From NCBI RefSeq assembly GCF_017744695.1, contig NZ_JAGIAS010000001.1:186001-250000 (forward strand): 64,000 bases of DNA, given 5' to 3'. This document shows positions 9,714-18,216 of this stretch, one piece after another; positions within the stretch are counted from its first letter, which is position 1; every line of letters starts with the position of its first letter. Below the pieces are notes generated by a model. The model saw only the letters and a list, made by a program, of their open reading frames with translations. It searched no databases and had not been told where the DNA came from. Position numbers and translations under genes: made by a program. The DNA comes from Dyadobacter sp. GTDB lineage: Bacteria > Bacteroidota > Bacteroidia > Cytophagales > Spirosomataceae.

Positions 9714-10676
9714 ATGATTGTCAAAATTACCAAATGGCTGCTGCTGCTTGTCGCCTTTAAGGTGGTCGTCACGCTGATTGTCGCACGCTTTTACACCGAC
9801 CCGCGACGCGACATCCCTGCGAGGGAGCAACTTTGCCGCGCTTACCATCCGGATGTCGTTTTCATCGGTACCAGCCGGACCCAATACGGAATCGACCCGG
9901 CACTTTTCGACTCGCTCAACCACTCAAAAACAAGGAGCTACAATTTCGGCATTTTCAGTCTTTCGCCTTATAGCTCCATCCGGATTGCGGATGACATACT
10001 TTCGACGGCCCCTGCCGTAAAAACTATCTATATCGAGCTGAGCGCGCTCGATTACAGTACCGTGGCACTGCCGCCGCAACAGGTTATCCCGGACGCTATT
10101 TTCCGGGCCAACGTACTGGCCGACTGCCCCGACATCGATTTCCACGAAAAGACCGGTAGCTTCCTGGCCGGCCTCAATACGACATTGTTCCAGATGGTAT
10201 CCATTGCTCCGCAAGTGCTGTCTGCCAGGAAAGCGCTCAACCCGGGCAACAATGACCCTATCGAAGGTCAGGCTAACCTCCTGGCCAACGGTTACCAGCC
10301 CGTGATGGCGGCTCTTTCCAAAACAAATGACCGGATCGTTGCCAATAAAAGCGCGACCGAACAAATGCTAGGCATTCGCCCGCAGCCGGAACGGAATACC
10401 TATTATGTTTCTCAAATCAAGCAGCTGATCGCGCGCGCCAGGCAACTGGGCAGGAAAGTTGTTTTCTATTATCCCAACAACATTACCCGGGGTGAATACC
10501 GTATCCTATCACAGGTAGCACCATTTCTGCCTGATGATAATCTGATCCGGTTGCCGGAACAGCCCTTGCTCGATGCGTTTTTTATCCCCGAAAACCTGTT
10601 CGATGCCCACCACCTGAACCGGAAAGGGGCGGCGATATACACCCGTTTTTTGCAGGAAGAGTCCGTCAAACGGTAA
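9714..10676 (+). CDS. Membrane-anchored SGNH-fold protein (DltD/AlgX-like partner)
   Basis: 320-residue protein with one N-terminal membrane helix (WLLLLVAFKVVVTLIVA) and an extracytoplasmic domain. Block I is FIGTSRTQYG with Ser54, and the C-terminal block is DAHHLNRKGA with Asp297 and His300, together the SGNH esterase/acyltransferase layout. Proteins of this kind sit directly after MBOAT genes and complete acyl transfer to a surface polymer. It lies 25 bases downstream of the MBOAT gene. It has no stretch that lets me name a finer family. It may be hydrolase or transferase; the MBOAT neighbour favours transferase. Confidence 0.8.
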   Translation: MIVKITKWLLLLVAFKVVVTLIVARFYTDPRRDIPAREQLCRAYHPDVVFIGTSRTQYGIDPALFDSLNHSKTRSYNFGIFSLSPYSSIRIADDILSTAPAVKTIYIELSALDYSTVALPPQQVIPDAIFRANVLADCPDIDFHEKTGSFLAGLNTTLFQMVSIAPQVLSARKALNPGNNDPIEGQANLLANGYQPVMAALSKTNDRIVANKSATEQMLGIRPQPERNTYYVSQIKQLIARARQLGRKVVFYYPNNITRGEYRILSQVAPFLPDDNLIRLPEQPLLDAFFIPENLFDAHHLNRKGAAIYTRFLQEESVKR

Positions 10677-10707
10677 GTGTCTGGCGGTTTTGCAACTTTT
10701 AAAGACC

Positions 10708-11325
10708 ATGGCTGTCCAATCAGTAGCAATGGATCAGAAAGAACATCATAAGCCGACCGACCGTATGCTGGTGGAACGGGTGCTCAGTGGCAACACCAGG
10801 GCGTTCGGAACGATCGTCAGGGATACCGAAGGGCTCGTCGCGCAGATCGTGTTCAAGATGATCCCCGACCGGGAAGAGCGACGGGATATTGCCCAGGACG
10901 TTTACCTGAAAGTCTTTCAAAAGCTGGATAGCTTCCGTTTTCAGTCCAAACTCTCCACCTGGATTGCGAGAATTGCCTACAATACCTGCATTAATCAGCT
11001 CGAAAAAAATAAAACCTCGGCCATTGGAACTCAGTATTTCATACGCACCGGCGAAGAAGACGACCACCCGCACGAGTATGCAGATGAGCATGATATGGAA
11101 GAAAATCTCATGGGTGCCGAGTTTGACAGTTTACTTCAATCGGAAATCGAAAAACTTCCGGCCTTGTACAAGCTCCTGATTACGCTCTATCACCACCAGG
11201 AGCTAAGCTATTCGGAAATCGCGCAGATCGTGGCCCTGCCGGACGGCACGATCAAAAATTACCTGTTCAGGGCCCGGAAAATTTTGAAAGAACGAATGCA
11301 AATGATTTACAATAAGGGCTTATGA
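10708..11325 (+). CDS. ECF-type RNA polymerase sigma factor
   Basis: Sigma-70 family protein of about 205 residues. Region 2 reads ERRDIAQDVYLKVFQKLDSFRFQSKLSTWIARIAYNTCINQL and region 4 LSYSEIAQIVALPDGTIKNYLFRARKIL. An acidic insert (EEDDHPHEYADEHDMEE) separates the two. Starts at 10708 and 10729 are both ATG; a TTG at 10690 is in the same frame. The stop overlaps the next gene by four bases, and that gene encodes a putative zinc-finger anti-sigma factor, so this is a sigma/anti-sigma pair. Targets are unknown. Confidence 0.93.
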   Translation: MAVQSVAMDQKEHHKPTDRMLVERVLSGNTRAFGTIVRDTEGLVAQIVFKMIPDREERRDIAQDVYLKVFQKLDSFRFQSKLSTWIARIAYNTCINQLEKNKTSAIGTQYFIRTGEEDDHPHEYADEHDMEENLMGAEFDSLLQSEIEKLPALYKLLITLYHHQELSYSEIAQIVALPDGTIKNYLFRARKILKERMQMIYNKGL

Positions 11326-11795
11326 AAACAGCGGATCATTTATCAGACATGGAAATTCAGCAATATGCGCTGGATACCGGAAGCGCAGACAATGCATCGC
11401 ATATCGCACAATGCCCGCATTGCTCAGGCCGGGTTGCCTTTTATCAAAAAATGGTCGGTAGCATTTCGGCAATGCCCGCGGAAGAATTTGACTTCGACCT
11501 CGCGAAAGTGGTGCTGACGCGACTTCCGTCGCGGAAGCGCAGGTACGCTCCTGAGCTCGTGTTCCTGGCGTGCGTCTCGCTCGCAGGCATTCTCGCGACC
11601 ATTGGGGTGTTTTGTTACCTCAATACCGGACTACTGCGTGAACTGCTATGGAATAGCAAGGTGATTATGGGCGGCGTAGCAGGCTGCTTACTGTTTTCTT
11701 TCCTGCTCACCAATCTGTGGAAAGACTACTCCGACAAAATCCGCGCGCTCAATGCGGCGGAGAGGCTGCAACATTTCCCCGGTGCGGCGGTCTAA
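11322..11795 (+). CDS. Putative zinc-binding anti-sigma factor
   Basis: 157-residue protein coupled by a four-base overlap (ATGA) to the sigma gene. The N-terminal part has HIAQCPHC, matching the HxxxCxxC zinc motif of ZAS anti-sigma domains (His27, Cys31, Cys34). Two hydrophobic segments follow (about residues 80-105 and 115-132), so the sigma-binding part is cytoplasmic and membrane-tethered. No large periplasmic domain is present, unlike many anti-sigma factors that are cut by proteolysis; release may instead be redox- or membrane-linked. The role rests on motif and position. Confidence 0.75.
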   Translation: MKTADHLSDMEIQQYALDTGSADNASHIAQCPHCSGRVAFYQKMVGSISAMPAEEFDFDLAKVVLTRLPSRKRRYAPELVFLACVSLAGILATIGVFCYLNTGLLRELLWNSKVIMGGVAGCLLFSFLLTNLWKDYSDKIRALNAAERLQHFPGAAV

Positions 11796-11815
11796 TCTAC
11801 AAACGGCTATCAAAC

Positions 11816-12238
11816 ATGAAAAAGATACTATCGATCATTTCCCTCGCCGCTGTACCCGCTTCCGCGAACGCACAAACGACGCCCAATACCTACGTCGACC
11901 GCGACCAGGTTGCATTAGGCGTAACCGTTTTACTGGTGGCACTCCTCCTGGCTTTTCTGCTGGAACTCACCAGGCGTTATTTTCAGTACCGGCTTAAAGA
12001 AAAAGTCCTCGAATCGGGTGTGAGCGAGGAGTTCGCAGCCCTTCTGCTGCAATCGGACAGCCGGCAAAACCTGCAAACCTGCGTCAAATGGTTTGTCCTC
12101 TTCCTGGGTATGGCCGTGGGCTTTACCATCATTGCCTTTACTAACCTCACACCCTGGGGCGCCCTTGCGGTGCTTTCGCTGTGCCTGTCGGGCAGCTTTG
12201 CGGGCTATTATTTTTTTCTGAAAAAATCTGATCACTAG
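11816..12238 (+). CDS. Small membrane protein with signal peptide, unknown function
   Basis: 140 residues starting MKKILSIISLAAVP, with a cleavable-looking signal ending SANAQ, then three hydrophobic segments (about residues 35-57, 88-110 and 115-135). A charged loop (RRYFQYRLKEKVLESGVSEEFAALLLQSD) lies between the first and second. It follows the anti-sigma gene by 20 bases and is likely co-transcribed, which makes it a candidate extra member of the sigma circuit. The frame is open further upstream, but that part overlaps the anti-sigma gene. I do not recognise a named family. Confidence 0.75.
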   Translation: MKKILSIISLAAVPASANAQTTPNTYVDRDQVALGVTVLLVALLLAFLLELTRRYFQYRLKEKVLESGVSEEFAALLLQSDSRQNLQTCVKWFVLFLGMAVGFTIIAFTNLTPWGALAVLSLCLSGSFAGYYFFLKKSDH

Positions 12239-12262
12239 GATCTTTTAAATCAAACCACTACG

Positions 12263-13651
12263 ATGTATCCAACGACACCCATTCGCTGGGGAGGGATTCT
12301 TATTGCCCTCACCCTGCTATTGACCACCATTAGCGCCTCCGGCCAGCTCACGTCCAAAAACGATTTCAACCAGCCTTTGAACGCGTCTCTCTTGCAGGAA
12401 GATTTCCAAGCTTTTCGAAAGGTGCTCACCGAAAACCACCCGGATATGTACCGCTACCGTTCCCGGGAGTCACTCAACCGGCTACTCGACAGCTGCCAGG
12501 CCAGCATTAACGCCCCGATGAACCTGATTGAATTCGGAAACCTGGTCCGGTTTGCCGTCAGCGCGCTGGAATGCGGGCATACCAGTGGCAGCCTGCCCGG
12601 CGAAGTCATGGAAAATTATGCCGCATCCGTGCCGATGTTCCCGTTGAAAGTCTGGTTTGCCGGCGACCGTGCATTTGTGCTTTGCAGCAGGGATGAAACT
12701 GTACCCCCGGGAACCGAAATTTTGTCGATAGACGGCGATTCCATGCAACAGATCCGTCGGAGACTCATACAATACCTCCCGTCGGATGGGCAGATCCGGA
12801 CCAAAAAGAATGCGACTTTGAACAACGACGCGTTTCTCTTTCTTTACAACTTTATTTATGGAGCAAAGACCCATTACAAAGTAAAAATAATGGCATCGGA
12901 TGGTCAGTTGCGCGAGGTTACCTTGCAGGCGGCATTGTTTGAAAACACAAGCTGCCCCGCATACAAAACCGGAAGCAACACCAAGCCGCTTGACCTCTCC
13001 TACCCTGGCGGCACCCGGGCCCAGCTCACAATCCGTACATTCAGCAAGGAGCGAATCATGCAAGCCGGCCAGGATTTTCCGGCCTTTCTGGAAACGACGT
13101 TCGGGGCACTGAGAGAGAGGCAAATAAAAGACCTGATAATCGATTTGCGTGGAAATGGCGGTGGTGAGGATGTGTACGGCGCATTGCTGTATGCCTACCT
13201 TACGGGCGAGCCATTCCGCTACTTTGCGGCCCTGCGTTCCCAATCAAAGCCGGTGATGACGCCCGACGACCACCCCGGCCTCGCCGTGCAACAACCGGCC
13301 GGGTCGCATTTTCGGGGGAACGTGTACGTGCTCATCGACGGGCGGACGTTCTCGACCGCCGCCGACTTTTGTGCCATCGCCAGAAGCAACGCCAGGGCCG
13401 TTTTTATAGGGGAAGAAACCGGCGGAGGCTACGAGGGTAACAACTCGGGAGGAACAGTGAGGCTCAGCCTTCCGCATTCAGGCGTGCAGATCGCCGTGCC
13501 GACGATCCGGTATGCGAACGCCGTGAAACCGGCTAAGGAACCGGGCCGCGGCATTATTCCCGAATACCCCGTTACCCCTACCATTTCGGATATCCTTACA
13601 GAAAAGGATGTGCAGCTTCAAAAAGCGTTGGATCTGACTGCGGGTAAATAG
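12263..13651 (+). CDS. Secreted S41 family (tail-specific-like) serine protease
   Basis: 462 residues with a signal peptide (cleavage near SASGQ). An N-terminal helical domain (FRKVLTENHPDMYRY) is followed by the S41 catalytic core: IIDLRGNGGGEDVYG, the nucleophile motif GRTFSTAAD with Ser364, and FIGEETGGGYEGNNSG. The order matches S41 peptidases of the Bacteroidota that lack a PDZ domain. A paralogue with the same layout lies at 42054-43481. The substrate is unknown. It begins 24 bases after the small membrane protein and may be read from the same transcript. Confidence 0.9.
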   Translation: MYPTTPIRWGGILIALTLLLTTISASGQLTSKNDFNQPLNASLLQEDFQAFRKVLTENHPDMYRYRSRESLNRLLDSCQASINAPMNLIEFGNLVRFAVSALECGHTSGSLPGEVMENYAASVPMFPLKVWFAGDRAFVLCSRDETVPPGTEILSIDGDSMQQIRRRLIQYLPSDGQIRTKKNATLNNDAFLFLYNFIYGAKTHYKVKIMASDGQLREVTLQAALFENTSCPAYKTGSNTKPLDLSYPGGTRAQLTIRTFSKERIMQAGQDFPAFLETTFGALRERQIKDLIIDLRGNGGGEDVYGALLYAYLTGEPFRYFAALRSQSKPVMTPDDHPGLAVQQPAGSHFRGNVYVLIDGRTFSTAADFCAIARSNARAVFIGEETGGGYEGNNSGGTVRLSLPHSGVQIAVPTIRYANAVKPAKEPGRGIIPEYPVTPTISDILTEKDVQLQKALDLTAGK

Positions 13652-13688
13652 CCTGTAACAAAAACAAAATTTCACCGTTACAATTTAA

Positions 13689-14447
13689 ATGCAAATCACA
13701 CTGCCTGTGAAAAACAAGTCTACCACCTTTCCTTTCTGTCAATCGAAATTCATCCGGTATATTACGGGATTTATTGTGCTCTTTTTGATCGCCTGTGAAG
13801 ATCCGAAAGAAAGTCCGGTCGTTCCCGATTATTTCCCGGTAACCGCTGGCTCTTACCGCATCTACGCGGTTGAAGAGGCTATTTACTCGACGGGCAACAA
13901 AGAACCCAAAACTGCCAGCTGGTTTGAAAAAGAGGAAGTAACTTATTCAAAAACCGATTCCAACGGTGTATCCGAATGCCTTGTTTCTTACTCGGTCAGG
14001 ACTAAACCAACCGATTACTGGTTAAAAACAAAAGAATACAAAGCCTATGTCTCCATCGACAAAGTAATGCAGAACAAGGACAATGAATTGATTACCTCGC
14101 TGGTATTTCCTTATAGTCCGGTTGTTAAATGGGATGGGTATCAACATTTTTCCATGAACGACGAGGATCCCCGCTACGGTCATTTATTTTATTATGAAGA
14201 TCTGGATCAGCCGCAGCAAATAGATTCCCTTTATTTCCCAACTACATTGAAAGTCACTGAACGTTTGGATACAACCGGGCCCGTGATTTATCGTTTGGGA
14301 TACAAGTGTTATGCAGCCAAAATCGGGTTGGTTATGGATGTTCAAACCGATTATGATTATCTTCAAAACAATGGAGAACTTGTCGATTACCGCGTAATCG
14401 ACAAAGGCGTACGGAGGGTTCGAAAGATTATCGGTTACGGGAAATAG
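13689..14447 (+). CDS. Putative lipoprotein, unknown function
   Basis: 252 residues beginning MQITLPVKNKSTTF, with a hydrophobic segment ending in lipobox FLIAC, then EDPKESPVVPDYFPV. The rest is a soluble, beta-rich-looking domain with many Tyr and Asp residues (TAGSYRIYAVEEAIYSTG, PVIYRLGYKCYAAKIGLV). The opening 'DYFPVTAGSYRIYxVE' is seen in short extracytoplasmic lipoproteins of this phylum without known function. It lies 37 bases after the S41 gene. Its 3' end overlaps the convergent thioredoxin-like gene by 20 bases. Confidence 0.8.
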   Translation: MQITLPVKNKSTTFPFCQSKFIRYITGFIVLFLIACEDPKESPVVPDYFPVTAGSYRIYAVEEAIYSTGNKEPKTASWFEKEEVTYSKTDSNGVSECLVSYSVRTKPTDYWLKTKEYKAYVSIDKVMQNKDNELITSLVFPYSPVVKWDGYQHFSMNDEDPRYGHLFYYEDLDQPQQIDSLYFPTTLKVTERLDTTGPVIYRLGYKCYAAKIGLVMDVQTDYDYLQNNGELVDYRVIDKGVRRVRKIIGYGK

Positions 14448-15846
14448 CCCCGAGCGATTCCTCGATCTGCTTTCTGAGCACATCCGGATTGTTGGAGGGC
14501 TGAACGTTATGAAAGCGGCCTGCGGGATCAATGATGTAGGTCGTCGGGTAGACCGTTACATTGTACGATTGGATGATCGGGTGATCGCGCAGCTTATTCT
14601 CCGTAAAAACGTGGTACCCTTTCACGCCGAACCGGTCGATGGCTCTCTTCCAGGTTATTTCATTGTCCACCGACACTGTTAAAAAAACAACCCGGTCGTC
14701 ATTTTCAAAGTGTTTCTTAACGGACTCTATGGATTTGAAAAGTGCGTGACACGGCCCGCAGCCGGCAAACCAGAAATCAAGGTACACAGTCTTGCCCTGG
14801 AACGAAGCCAGATCGATCTTTTCCCCAGACAGATTTCGCACTGAAAATTCCGGCGCTTTGTCCCCCACCCTGATCAGTCGCCTCGCGGCCAGCAGATCCA
14901 GAATGTTTTGTTTCAGTTGACGATCCGTCAGCAGCTCGGCAGCTTGCAGCAAAGCCGGTTCGTTCACATTATGCGAAGCCGTTGTTATATCCGATTTCAG
15001 GGCCATGAACAAGACAGGCGTACGCAACTTCAGGGGCAACATCCCGATCAGTATCTGATACTTCTGTTCCTCAAAATTGCTAGTTACCGGCCCGATGTTC
15101 TCCTCGATATAGATGGACGCAAGACTTTTGACGGCATCGACATAGACCCTGGAATCGAAATATACCTCCTCGTAATCCAGCAGCTTCTTCATTTGCACAA
15201 TGGAAGCATCACTGAGCTTCTCCCGGTGATTGGCCATAATGTTGTTGTAAGAATCTCCGAAAACAGCAACCAGGCCATTGTGTTTCGCGTGTTGCTCAGT
15301 TGCGGCCAAAGCTCCAAGCAATCGCTTTTGACTTTCAGCGCTCATCGAGTTCGCAGAGCGGTCGATTCGCTGGCGAATACCATCCTTCAAACTATCGATC
15401 GCGGCAAACATGTAATCCACCGGGAACCTGCGCCCTTTGGCGGTCGCGGCAATTGTGCGCGCCATGCGGCTGAGGTCCGTAATCGAATGCACAATCTCAA
15501 ATTTCTCTCTGCCTCTTCCCTGGTAAGAAATGCTGTTCGCGAAATCTACCCGATCATATGTAATGACAACACTGTCGCCGGGCTCGACAAACCCTCCAAA
15601 GTAGTTGGTCCCATCGCTGAAACTCAGAAATGTCGGCTCCGTAATATCGAATTGATGACGGAAGTATCCGTCCTTCATCGGTATCACCACCTTGACAGGA
15701 TTGCTGGCCAGCTTATTGGAAACAATGGTGCACTGGAGACTTTCCTCCGTTGCATTGGTCGCGTGCCCCTCTATCTGCCCAAGGCCGGCGCAAGTCGTGC
15801 GCACAGCGAAAAACACTGTGAAACACAGCGCAAAAAGTATTTTCAT
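14428..15846 (-). CDS. TlpA-like thioredoxin-domain protein, exported
   Basis: 472 residues from the ATG at 15846 (a GTG at 15870 is in frame). A signal peptide (MKILFALCFTVFFAVRTTCAG) is followed by about 300 residues without a clear motif, then a thioredoxin/AhpC-TSA domain from about residue 335. That domain reads GDKAPEFSVRNLSGEKIDL...LDFWFAGCGPCHALF, with active-site Cys363 and Cys366, and ends with the cis-Pro loop VTVYPTTYIIDPAGR. Such proteins reduce disulphides in the periplasm or at the outer surface. The start is 26 bases after the small XRE regulator gene, suggesting one operon with it and the four-helix membrane protein. Confidence 0.9.
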   Translation of the reverse strand: MKILFALCFTVFFAVRTTCAGLGQIEGHATNATEESLQCTIVSNKLASNPVKVVIPMKDGYFRHQFDITEPTFLSFSDGTNYFGGFVEPGDSVVITYDRVDFANSISYQGRGREKFEIVHSITDLSRMARTIAATAKGRRFPVDYMFAAIDSLKDGIRQRIDRSANSMSAESQKRLLGALAATEQHAKHNGLVAVFGDSYNNIMANHREKLSDASIVQMKKLLDYEEVYFDSRVYVDAVKSLASIYIEENIGPVTSNFEEQKYQILIGMLPLKLRTPVLFMALKSDITTASHNVNEPALLQAAELLTDRQLKQNILDLLAARRLIRVGDKAPEFSVRNLSGEKIDLASFQGKTVYLDFWFAGCGPCHALFKSIESVKKHFENDDRVVFLTVSVDNEITWKRAIDRFGVKGYHVFTENKLRDHPIIQSYNVTVYPTTYIIDPAGRFHNVQPSNNPDVLRKQIEESLGAISRNR

Positions 15847-15872
15847 AGCTAATAAATGATTAATACGCACGC

Positions 15873-16100
15873 TTATTCTTTCACTCCCACCTGGCTTTGA
15901 TCTTCCACCAGGATAAATATGTCTTCAACGGACTTGCCGAAAACCCTCGCCAATTTGATTGCCAAAACAGCAGAGGGGATAAACTTGCCGGTCTCAATCG
16001 CAATGATCGCCTGCCGCGACACTTCTACGCGTTCGGCCAGTTCGGCTTGCGTCATACGCATAATCGCGCGCTCGACGCGCAACGTGTTTTCCAGTTTCAT
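15873..16100 (-). CDS. Small XRE-type helix-turn-helix regulator
   Basis: 75 residues from the ATG at 16100, almost all one HTH_3 domain: LRVERAIMRMTQAELAERVEVSRQAIIAIETGKFIPS, then LAIKLARVFGKSVEDIF. This short form is close to the YozG-like regulators that are coded next to small membrane proteins. An in-frame TTG at 16115 would overlap the upstream membrane-protein gene; the ATG is preferred. It lies between that gene (stop 16112) and the thioredoxin-like gene, all on the minus strand. Confidence 0.92.
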   Translation of the reverse strand: MKLENTLRVERAIMRMTQAELAERVEVSRQAIIAIETGKFIPSAVLAIKLARVFGKSVEDIFILVEDQSQVGVKE

Positions 16101-16111
16101 GTTTTGGGTAC

Positions 16112-16582
16112 TCAATCCTGATCAGCCTTGAAATGGATCCCTGTATAATACCGCACCGGATAAGCAACCAGAAAGGCACCGCAAGCAAGTCCCAGGATAG
16201 CCTGAAATGTGTTTTCCATCTGATAACCGGGTGTAAAATAGAAGTATGCAAAGGCAATCAATCCGACCAGAAACTGCACGAACACTGCAAACTGAATGGA
16301 TTCCAGCCGGACCTTGTAAAAGTATTCATCCGGCTCCTTCGCCAGAAACACCATAGCAGCCCCAACGGTGAGCATGCAGGCCGACACAATGCCGAACACC
16401 GCATTGACGCCCCGGAAATTGGCAGGATAAGGATAAGAGCCGTCGGGCAGCGTATGCCCCGGCAAAATAATCCGGTAAACATTGATCAGCCCTTCGCAGG
16501 AAGCAGCCCATAAGCACAAAAACCCGGCAATTGTCAGTAAAACCCCAACCGGCCGATACCGGACCAAAGATAATGGTGCCAT
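16112..16582 (-). CDS. Four-helix membrane protein paired with an XRE regulator
   Basis: 156 residues with four hydrophobic segments at about 11-30, 58-80, 95-117 and 125-142, and short charged loops. No catalytic motif is seen. The downstream neighbour, 11 bases away, is a small XRE regulator; pairs of a short HTH protein and a four-helix membrane protein are common in Firmicutes and Bacteroidota, but their function is mostly unknown. Two TAnnTTTG motifs lie upstream on the minus strand, so this is probably the first gene of the operon. Confidence 0.8.
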   Translation of the reverse strand: MAPLSLVRYRPVGVLLTIAGFLCLWAASCEGLINVYRIILPGHTLPDGSYPYPANFRGVNAVFGIVSACMLTVGAAMVFLAKEPDEYFYKVRLESIQFAVFVQFLVGLIAFAYFYFTPGYQMENTFQAILGLACGAFLVAYPVRYYTGIHFKADQD

Positions 16583-16625
16583 ATTTGATAAGTTTAGTGA
16601 GGCTGCAATGTAATATACAGTTTAC

Positions 16626-16653
16626 CAAAAGTAAAGTATACCTTACAAAAATA
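16626..16653 (-). promoter_or_regulatory. Two candidate -7 promoter elements upstream of the four-helix/XRE/TlpA operon
   Basis: Read on the minus strand, TACTTTTG (16633-16626) and TATTTTTG (16653-16646) both match TAnnTTTG. The nearer one is 43 bases before the ATG at 16582. The area also contains GTATAC-rich sequence that could be an operator. No good -33 match was found, so which of the two is used is open. Confidence 0.4.
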
Positions 16654-16734
16654 TACACTAATGCGGGCAAAAATTGACCCTTCGAGGGAAGTGCCGTATC
16701 TTACAGTGTTTCCGTTTTTTAATAACCACTAGCT

Positions 16735-17193
16735 ATGAAAGCGTTCTTCACCCGTTTCTTCACCTTCAATAACTGGGCAAACAAGGCCGTTGCCGACTTC
16801 ATTTCAGCGAACGAAATCCGGGATGAGCAGGTCCTATTGATTGCATCCCACCTCGCACACGCACAAAGAAACTGGTATTTCAGGGTAATAGGGCAACAAA
16901 ACGATGTGCCACTCTGGACAACGCTCCCGCCGTCTGCCATTGCTTCACAGCTCGCGGAGAACGGCGCGCTTTGGCTCTCGCACCTGAGCGAGTTGCAAGA
17001 CAACGATTTTCATACCAAGCTGGCCTACAAAAACATGGCCGGCGACCCGTACCTCGATAACCTCGCGGACGTACTCACGCATATCGTCAATCACGCCACC
17101 TACCACCGCGGGCAGATCGTCCACCTGATACGCGGGCTCGGTATAACGCCTCCGGGAACTGATTTTATCCTTTTTGCAAGGCAAATCCCCTGA
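16735..17193 (+). CDS. DinB family protein
   Basis: 152 residues forming the four-helix DinB/YfiT-like fold. The metal-binding histidines are visible: SHLAHAQRNW (about residue 40) and HIVNHATYHRGQI (about residues 122-134), the latter being the most characteristic DinB block. The family is thought to include metal-dependent thiol transferases (bacillithiol or mycothiol S-transferases) and damage-induced proteins; which applies here is unclear. It stands alone, divergent from the XRE operon and convergent with the diheme lipoprotein gene. Confidence 0.9.
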   Translation: MKAFFTRFFTFNNWANKAVADFISANEIRDEQVLLIASHLAHAQRNWYFRVIGQQNDVPLWTTLPPSAIASQLAENGALWLSHLSELQDNDFHTKLAYKNMAGDPYLDNLADVLTHIVNHATYHRGQIVHLIRGLGITPPGTDFILFARQIP

Positions 17194-17200
17194 CAACCAT

Positions 17201-18190
17201 TTATAGAGATTGAATATAGGCCTTAATCAACGCCACCCCGGCCGAATCGGGCACGGTTGTGCCTAACCGAGGCATACGGATATTGGAATTGGCCGACTGT
17301 ATGCGGTGCAGGATGTGGTCCCTCCGGGTGTGGATCCGTGTGGAAGAGAGAGGAAGCTCGTAACCCAAATACAGGCGGGTACTTTCGGCAAAACCGACGG
17401 ATGAATGGCAATGCGCGCAGTTAACGTCCAGGTATGCACGCGCGCGTTGATCAAGCGGAACTGACAGGTCTTGCCAATCGGGCAGCGGCGTCAGCAGATC
17501 GCCGGGCTGCAACGTCACCAGGCCTGCCTGCCGGAAATGCAGAAGCTGGTTTGGGTGATCGGGTTGACCCGCGAGCGGGATATTCAGGTTCCTGGCTTTG
17601 GGGCCGATAGGCGTAATGGAGCGGCCCGAGCGATGGCAGGATGTGCATTCCTCCCGAGAGGGAATATGGTAACGCAGGGTTTTACGAACCCCTCGTTCAT
17701 TCACCCAGCTTACAGTTTCATCGGTTCCGCTTTCCAGCAGCAATGCGTCGGTCTGGGTATCATTCCATTTGTAGGTTCCCACGTTCCATTGCCCTTCCAG
17801 TTTCACCAGGAGCCGGGTTTCAATCAATTGCTTTCCGGCGGCAGGATTTCGCTTGTCTTTATAATAAAAGAATGTCTTTACCAGGACCGAACTATCGGGA
17901 AAAACGGGGTTACCCGACGGGTCAAACGAAAATTGTGCACCCAGCGGCAAATGGAACAAACGCCGTTTTTCGGCATAATCAGTAAAAAGCTGGGTAGCCA
18001 GATCGTACTTGTGAAAACCCGGTGCCAGCTGATCGACAGTCCCGTCAGGAAATATACCATAATCGGATAGCTTGGCAGGCAATGTGGCCGTATTGGCAAT
18101 AGGCGCCATATTACCCACCTCGCAGGAGCTAATTCCGCCGGCAACGCCGTATAGCAGGAAGATAGCACTGCTGATCATAGTGGTTTTCAT
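17201..18190 (-). CDS. Diheme c-type cytochrome-like lipoprotein (HNE_0200-like)
   Basis: 329 residues from the ATG at 18190; the frame is open much further upstream but runs into the monooxygenase gene. The lipobox is ISSC. Two haem-attachment motifs are present: CTSCH (Cys182, Cys185, His186) and CAHCH (Cys258, Cys261, His262). The N-terminal part LPAKLSDYGIFPDG...GFHKYDLATQLFTDYAEKRRLFHLP resembles the HNE_0200 (TIGR03806) family of export-linked proteins of unknown role. It is located outside the cytoplasm and probably takes part in electron transfer. It follows the FAD monooxygenase gene by 26 bases. Confidence 0.88.
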   Translation of the reverse strand: MKTTMISSAIFLLYGVAGGISSCEVGNMAPIANTATLPAKLSDYGIFPDGTVDQLAPGFHKYDLATQLFTDYAEKRRLFHLPLGAQFSFDPSGNPVFPDSSVLVKTFFYYKDKRNPAAGKQLIETRLLVKLEGQWNVGTYKWNDTQTDALLLESGTDETVSWVNERGVRKTLRYHIPSREECTSCHRSGRSITPIGPKARNLNIPLAGQPDHPNQLLHFRQAGLVTLQPGDLLTPLPDWQDLSVPLDQRARAYLDVNCAHCHSSVGFAESTRLYLGYELPLSSTRIHTRRDHILHRIQSANSNIRMPRLGTTVPDSAGVALIKAYIQSL

Positions 18191-18216
18191 GTAGACTCTT
18201 TCAGGTTTGAGCTGAA

